From: an uncultured Lachnospiraceae bacterium
Lineage (GTDB): Bacteria; Bacillota; Clostridia; Lachnospirales; Lachnospiraceae
Assembly (NCBI GenBank): GCA_910586355.1
Contig: CAJUHJ010000011.1
Span: 1 to 64,000 of the forward strand
Reading direction: 5' to 3'
DNA length: 64,000 nt
Below are positions 59,732-64,000 of the stretch, piece after piece. The notes beneath the pieces are model-generated. The model saw nothing but the letters and a program-made list of their open reading frames with translations. It did no database searches and was not told the DNA's origin. Positions within the stretch are counted from its first letter, which is position 1, and each line of letters starts with the position of its first letter. Both the position numbers and the translations under genes were made by a program.

Positions 59732-61138
59732 TCACATTGATCCCTGGCGCATTGTAATCATAGGGCCTCCGATGCCTTCAATATAATCTTTTGTAATCGT
59801 AACCTTCCCAATTTCATCATCCTTTGGAATTTCATACATAATATCCAACATAAATTCTTCTAAAATGGCTCGCAGCGCCCTGGCTCCTGCTTTTTTCTCT
59901 TTTGCTTTCAGCGCAATGGAATGTAGGGCGTCATCTTCAAATTCCAGCTTCACCTCATCCATAGCCAAAAGTTTCTGGTACTGTTTAATAATTGCATTTT
60001 TTGGCTCTGCAAGTACTCTAACCAGCATATCTTCCGTCAAGGATTCTAAGGCGAATAAAATCGGCAGACGCCCTAAAAATTCCGGTATCATACCATATTT
60101 GCGTACGTCGTCCACAATTACTTTCTTTAAAATATTTTCTTCTTTGTCATATTTATCTTTTAAATCGGCTTTAAATCCTATGGAAGACTCTTTGTTTAAA
60201 CGCTCTTTTATGATTTCTTCCAAATCTGGAAATGCACCGCCGCAGATAAATAAAATATTCCTCGTGTTCACAGTCACCATAGGCACCATTGCATTTTTAC
60301 TGCTTGCCCCGACTGGAACTTCCACTTCTGCGCCTTCTAACAGCTTTAATAATCCCTGCTGTACAGATTCGCCGCTGACGTCTCTTTGGTTTGTATTGCG
60401 TTTTTTTGCAATTTTATCTATTTCATCAATAAATATAATTCCCTGTTCCGCCCTTTCCACATCATTGTCCGCTGCAGCTAAAAGTTTACTGACGACGCTT
60501 TCAATATCGTCCCCAATATATCCCGCTTCTGTCAAAGAAGTCGCATCTGTAATCGCAAGCGGTACGTCTAAGAGTTTTGCCAGCGTCTTTACCATGTAAG
60601 TTTTTCCGGACCCGGTCGGCCCAATCATCAGCATATTTGATTTTTCAATTTCCACTCCGTCCAAAACGCCGGCGGCAACTCTTTTATAATGATTATAAAC
60701 TGCAACAGACATTACTTTTTTTGCAGTTTCCTGGCCAATGACATATTCATCTAAGCTCGCTTTAATCTTATGGGGAACCGGAACGGATTTCAGGTCAAAA
60801 TCCGGCTTTTCTTTTTCTGCTTTCTTTTTCTTAATCTTCTTTTGAAACGGCATCCCTTCCTGCAAGCCGGTTAAATCAATCATACTGATATTCGGCATTT
60901 TGCCCATAAAGCCATCCATTGAAAAAGGAGACTTGCCCATAGTGTCAAACGTTTTCTGCATACAATCCTGGCAAATACTGATAGAGCCTGGAATTTGTAT
61001 CATTTTTCCGGCTACCCTCTCCGGTCTGTGGCACAGATAACAAACCTGTTCATACTCTTCCGGCTCTTTTTTCTCTCCTTTTTGCTCCTCTTTTTTCTCT
61101 TCGATTGGTTCTACTTCATAAAAATCTTGTTCCGACAT
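59732..61138 (-). CDS. clpX: ClpX-type AAA+ unfoldase, variant with acidic N-terminal extension
   Basis: A 468-residue unfoldase. Residues 1-32 are an unusual Glu/Lys-rich extension before the zinc-binding domain (CYLCHRP...ICQDC, about 33-62). A Lys-rich linker follows (about 105-125), then the AAA+ core with Walker A GPTGSGKT, pore loop AGYIGDD (GYVGED in standard ClpX), Walker B IIFIDEID and the ClpP-contact tripeptide IGF in ESSIGFKADLKD. IGF retention suggests it can dock on ClpP. It is not beside clpP or tig; it follows gatB by 14 bp. It may be a second ClpX or a relocated one; the rest of the genome is needed to tell. Confidence 0.82.
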   Translation of the reverse strand: MSEQDFYEVEPIEEKKEEQKGEKKEPEEYEQVCYLCHRPERVAGKMIQIPGSISICQDCMQKTFDTMGKSPFSMDGFMGKMPNISMIDLTGLQEGMPFQKKIKKKKAEKEKPDFDLKSVPVPHKIKASLDEYVIGQETAKKVMSVAVYNHYKRVAAGVLDGVEIEKSNMLMIGPTGSGKTYMVKTLAKLLDVPLAITDATSLTEAGYIGDDIESVVSKLLAAADNDVERAEQGIIFIDEIDKIAKKRNTNQRDVSGESVQQGLLKLLEGAEVEVPVGASSKNAMVPMVTVNTRNILFICGGAFPDLEEIIKERLNKESSIGFKADLKDKYDKEENILKKVIVDDVRKYGMIPEFLGRLPILFALESLTEDMLVRVLAEPKNAIIKQYQKLLAMDEVKLEFEDDALHSIALKAKEKKAGARALRAILEEFMLDIMYEIPKDDEIGKVTITKDYIEGIGGPMITMRQGSM

Positions 61139-61152
61139 AATATTCTCCTTTT

Positions 61153-62592
61153 TTATTGTACAAATCGTTTTTCTAACATCTCTTTTGCCAATGTTGGATT
61201 TGCTCTTCCCTGCGTGGCTTTCATTATCTGCCCAATCAGAAAACCAATGGCTTTTTTCCTGCCATTTTTATAATCTTCCACCGACTTTGGATATTTTTTT
61301 ACAACCTGTTCTATGATATGGTTTAATTCTTGTGTATCTTCTACTGTTTTTAAGCCTTGTTCTTCTATATATCGTTCCGGATCTATATTCTGCGCAAATA
61401 AAACTTCAAACACTTCTTTGGCCAAAGTTGTGCCAATGGCGCCTGACTCTGTCAGTTCTATTAGCTTTGCAAGATGTTTTGGTGAAAAAGGAATGTCGTT
61501 TGGCTCCATTGCCTTTTCATTTAGCAGACGCATTGTCTCGCCCATCAGCCAGTTTGAAACTTTTTTCGGCCTGCTGCACAACTGCACTGTTTTTTCAAAA
61601 AAGTCTGCCAGCGCTTTGTCCCCGGTCAAAACTTCGGCGTCATATCTGGGCAGTCCAAACTCTGTCTGATACCGCTTTATTTTTTCTGACCGAAATTCCG
61701 GCTGTCTTTTTTTTATCTCCAAAATCCATTCCTCACTAATATGCACCGACACAAGATCCGGGTCTGGAAAATAACGATAGTCTTTGGCGTCTTCTTTGGA
61801 GCGCATTGGATAAGAGCAGCCCCTGCCGTCGTCCCACCGTCTCGTCTCCTGAATCACATTTTTTCCTTCTGCAAGCAATTGAATCTGTCTGTTTTTTTCA
61901 TGTTCAACCGCCCTTAAAATAGCTTTCATGGAATTTAAATTTTTCATCTCTGTACGGACGCCATACGAAACGCTCCCCGCTTCCCTGACGGAAAGATTAA
62001 CGTCTGCACGCATAGATCCTTCCTGAAGTTTGCAGTCCGATACGCCCAAATACTGTATCATAAGACGAAGTTTATTTAGATATTCAACCGCTTCTTCCCC
62101 TGACCGCAAATCCGGTTCTGATACAATTTCAATCAAAGGTACGCCGGAACGGTTAAAATCTATAACGGAACGATTTTCTTTTTCTTCATGTTTGAGCTTT
62201 CCGGCGTCCTCTTCCATATGTATTTCATGGATTCTAATCCATTTTTCGCCGCCGTCTTTTGTAGGGATTGCTATTTTTCCATTTCGGCAAACCGGAAAAT
62301 AAAGCTGGGAAATCTGGTAATTCTGCGGATTATCGGGATAAAAATAATTTTTTCGGTCAAACCGTATGTCTCTTGTAATTTCACAGTCTGCCGCAAGTCC
62401 AACAGCAACTGCATATTCCACCACTTTCTTATTTAAAACCGGAAGCGCGCCCGGCATTCCAGTACAGACCGGACAAGTATTCGCATTGGGCTTTGCGCCA
62501 AAGGCAGTCGAACAGCCGCAGAATATTTTCGTCTTTGTCGAAAGTTCCACATGCACTTCCAAACCGATTACTGTTTCATACTGTTTTGACAT
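61153..62592 (-). CDS. gatB: Asp-tRNA(Asn)/Glu-tRNA(Gln) amidotransferase subunit B
   Basis: The 479-residue subunit that binds mischarged tRNA and, with GatA and GatC, converts Glu-tRNA(Gln) or Asp-tRNA(Asn). It starts with ETVIGLEVHVELSTKTKIFCGC and has the zinc-site Cys pair near CPVCTGMPG. The C-terminal YqeY-like domain ends FLIGQIMKATQGRANP. AGGGGAGAAGAATC precedes the ATG, which lies 17 bp inside the end of gatA. clpX follows after 14 bp. Confidence 0.95.
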   Translation of the reverse strand: MSKQYETVIGLEVHVELSTKTKIFCGCSTAFGAKPNANTCPVCTGMPGALPVLNKKVVEYAVAVGLAADCEITRDIRFDRKNYFYPDNPQNYQISQLYFPVCRNGKIAIPTKDGGEKWIRIHEIHMEEDAGKLKHEEKENRSVIDFNRSGVPLIEIVSEPDLRSGEEAVEYLNKLRLMIQYLGVSDCKLQEGSMRADVNLSVREAGSVSYGVRTEMKNLNSMKAILRAVEHEKNRQIQLLAEGKNVIQETRRWDDGRGCSYPMRSKEDAKDYRYFPDPDLVSVHISEEWILEIKKRQPEFRSEKIKRYQTEFGLPRYDAEVLTGDKALADFFEKTVQLCSRPKKVSNWLMGETMRLLNEKAMEPNDIPFSPKHLAKLIELTESGAIGTTLAKEVFEVLFAQNIDPERYIEEQGLKTVEDTQELNHIIEQVVKKYPKSVEDYKNGRKKAIGFLIGQIMKATQGRANPTLAKEMLEKRFVQ

Positions 62593-64000
62593 GATTCTTC
62601 TCCCCTTTTCGCCGCATTGCCTGTTCCAACGTATAAGCAGTGCGAATCATCTTTTTTTCTTCAAAACGATTTCCAATCAACTGCAAGCCAATCGGAAGAC
62701 CGTTTTGATTTGTCCCAGCCGGAAGACACATTGCCGGAAGACCTGTCAGATTGGCTGATACGGTATATTGATCGCTCTGATACATCTTAAGCGGATTGTC
62801 TAAACTGCTGTCAGCTTTGGGCGCCACAGAAAAAGACGCCGGAGACAGCAGCACGTCAAACTGAGAAAATACCCGTTTAAATTCATTCTGAATACACGCT
62901 TTTGTACGAAGCGCTTTTAAATAATAATCCTCATAATAGCCCTCGCTCAGTACAAAAGCGCCTAACAAAAGACGCCGCTTTACTTCTGTACCAAATCCTT
63001 CTGAACGGCTTTTTTTATACATCTGATGAAGTCCTTCATATGCTTCGGTACGATACCCATATTTTACTCCGTCAAACCGCGCTAAATTGGAACCGGCCTC
63101 CGCACAGGCAATCATATAATATGCAGGAACCGCATAATCCATCAGTCCCAAATCAAATTCCCTGACAATTGCGCCTCTTTCTTTTAACCGTTCTGCGGCA
63201 GTAAGTACAGCATTATGCACTTCACTGTCTAATTCGCTGTCAAAACAACTTATGGGAATACCGATTTTCATTCCTTCTACATTATCTATCAGAGCAGACG
63301 TAAAATCAAGAGCCGGCCTTTGAATTGATGTAGAATCCTTTTTGTCAAAAGAAGAAATGATTTCCAAAACTGCAGCACAGTCTGAAACATCTTTTGCAAC
63401 CGGCCCCACCTGATCCATAGACGAAGCGTACGCGACCAGGCCGTACCGGGATACTGTGCCATACGTCGGCTTAATTCCCGTCACACCGCAAAATGCGCCC
63501 GGCAGACGAATCGATCCTCCCGTGTCAGACCCAAGCGCATAACAGCACTCATTTGCCGCAACCGCAGCACAGGAACCCCCGGAAGAACCTCCGGCCACAT
63601 GGTTTTGGTTCCATGGATTTTTTGTACCTCCAAAATAAGAAGTCTCCGACGTGCTCCCCATGGCAAATTCATCCATATTTGTTTTTCCAAGCAAAACGGC
63701 TCCTGCCTGTTCTAACTTTTGAACAGCCTCCGCCGTATAGGACGGAATAAAATGTTCCAACATTTTAGATCCGCAGGTCGTCCGCATTCCCTTTGTACAC
63801 AAATTGTCCTTTACTGCCATGGGCACTCCGGCAAGTAAAGATTTCAATTCTCCATTTTTAATAGAATTTTGTACTTGCTCAGCACGTTTTTTGGCATAAG
63901 CCTCGTCTACTGTAATAAAACAGTGGAGCGCCTCTTCTTTAGCGTTTATTGCTTCCATGGCGTCACAGACCGCTTCCATTACGGATACTTCCCCGGACTG
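62576..64000 (-). CDS. gatA: Asp-tRNA(Asn)/Glu-tRNA(Gln) amidotransferase subunit A (5' end outside window)
   Basis: Amidase subunit that releases ammonia from glutamine for GatB. It shows the amidase-signature triad: Lys in VAMAVKDN-type PMAVKDNLC, and the two Ser in GGSSGGSCAAV and GSDTGGSIRLP. The open frame continues to base 64000 (QSGEVSV before MEAV), and family proteins have about 15-25 more residues, so the gene is cut by the window edge. The Met at 63979 is unlikely to be the true start. Confidence 0.93.
   Translation of the reverse strand, partial: QSGEVSVMEAVCDAMEAINAKEEALHCFITVDEAYAKKRAEQVQNSIKNGELKSLLAGVPMAVKDNLCTKGMRTTCGSKMLEHFIPSYTAEAVQKLEQAGAVLLGKTNMDEFAMGSTSETSYFGGTKNPWNQNHVAGGSSGGSCAAVAANECCYALGSDTGGSIRLPGAFCGVTGIKPTYGTVSRYGLVAYASSMDQVGPVAKDVSDCAAVLEIISSFDKKDSTSIQRPALDFTSALIDNVEGMKIGIPISCFDSELDSEVHNAVLTAAERLKERGAIVREFDLGLMDYAVPAYYMIACAEAGSNLARFDGVKYGYRTEAYEGLHQMYKKSRSEGFGTEVKRRLLLGAFVLSEGYYEDYYLKALRTKACIQNEFKRVFSQFDVLLSPASFSVAPKADSSLDNPLKMYQSDQYTVSANLTGLPAMCLPAGTNQNGLPIGLQLIGNRFEEKKMIRTAYTLEQAMRRKGEKNHVKTV

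Noticed and set aside
59865..60599. 244-codon plus-strand open frame
   Set aside because: Antisense to the AAA+ core of clpX, with composition typical of a complementary-strand shadow.
1..64000. CRISPR arrays, rRNA, tRNA, transposase or integrase genes
   Set aside because: Looked for spaced direct repeats, tRNA-like cloverleaf segments with CCA ends and known transposase or integrase motifs; none was seen. Very diverged or short elements could be missed by eye.

Overview
The window looks like a chromosomal segment of a low-GC, endospore-forming, probably gut-dwelling Clostridia, most likely Lachnospiraceae. Support: dipicolinate synthase genes, a Csp-type subtilase, a group II ECF transporter module, a very large Big_2/InlB-repeat/BspA-like surface glycosidase, AAGGAG-type ribosome binding sites and frequent 4-bp gene overlaps. 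No rRNA, tRNA, CRISPR array, insertion sequence or prophage was recognised. The family-level placement is an inference from gene content.

Left part (1-24.8 kb). A 3288-residue secreted glycosidase on the minus strand (two sialidase-like propellers around a GH123/DUF4091-like domain) is driven by a promoter whose -35/-10 spacer contains a run of ten G. Facing away from it is tyrA-aroA (prephenate dehydrogenase, EPSP synthase). A glucose-type PTS EIICBA gene and its PRD antiterminator follow, with a RAT-like element over a leader terminator. Next come dpaA-dpaB (dipicolinate synthase) and an asparagine synthetase behind a SigmaK-like promoter, a left-handed beta-helix protein with topoisomerase III, and a FIST sensor paired with a membrane-free chemotaxis-receptor signalling domain.

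Middle part (25-48 kb). A LysR regulator converges on a tightly packed nine-gene minus-strand operon: AIR-synthase-like protein, Lrp, aminotransferase, trmL, ecfA1, ecfA2, ecfT, truA and a nuclease-helicase. Then come a VanW protein with an alanine-rich repeat tail, a 34-residue membrane peptide, a TPR-like membrane protein, a DnaQ-like exonuclease, and an envelope O-acylation cluster (SGNH esterase, DltD-like SGNH protein, MBOAT, acyltransferase 3). These are followed by nth with a B12-binding radical SAM protein, an XRE/membrane protein pair, and about 0.8 kb of decayed sequence.

Right part (48-64 kb). This is a nitrogen-assimilation block: gltB-gltD-glnA plus an ANTAR antiterminator (NitR type), and a second asparagine synthetase. 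Both the gltB and asnB leaders carry a sigma-A promoter, a hairpin with a hexaloop having A at position 1 and G at position 4, and an overlapping intrinsic terminator. That suggests one ANTAR-controlled circuit for glutamate, glutamine and asparagine synthesis. The segment ends with a Csp-like subtilase whose catalytic Ser is Cys, a ClpX variant, gatB, and gatA running off the edge.

The strongest candidates for new biology are the poly-G promoter of the giant surface glycosidase, the pair of ANTAR-type leaders, the Ser-to-Cys Csp protease, the FIST/soluble-MCP pair and the 34-residue membrane peptide with an opposing promoter.
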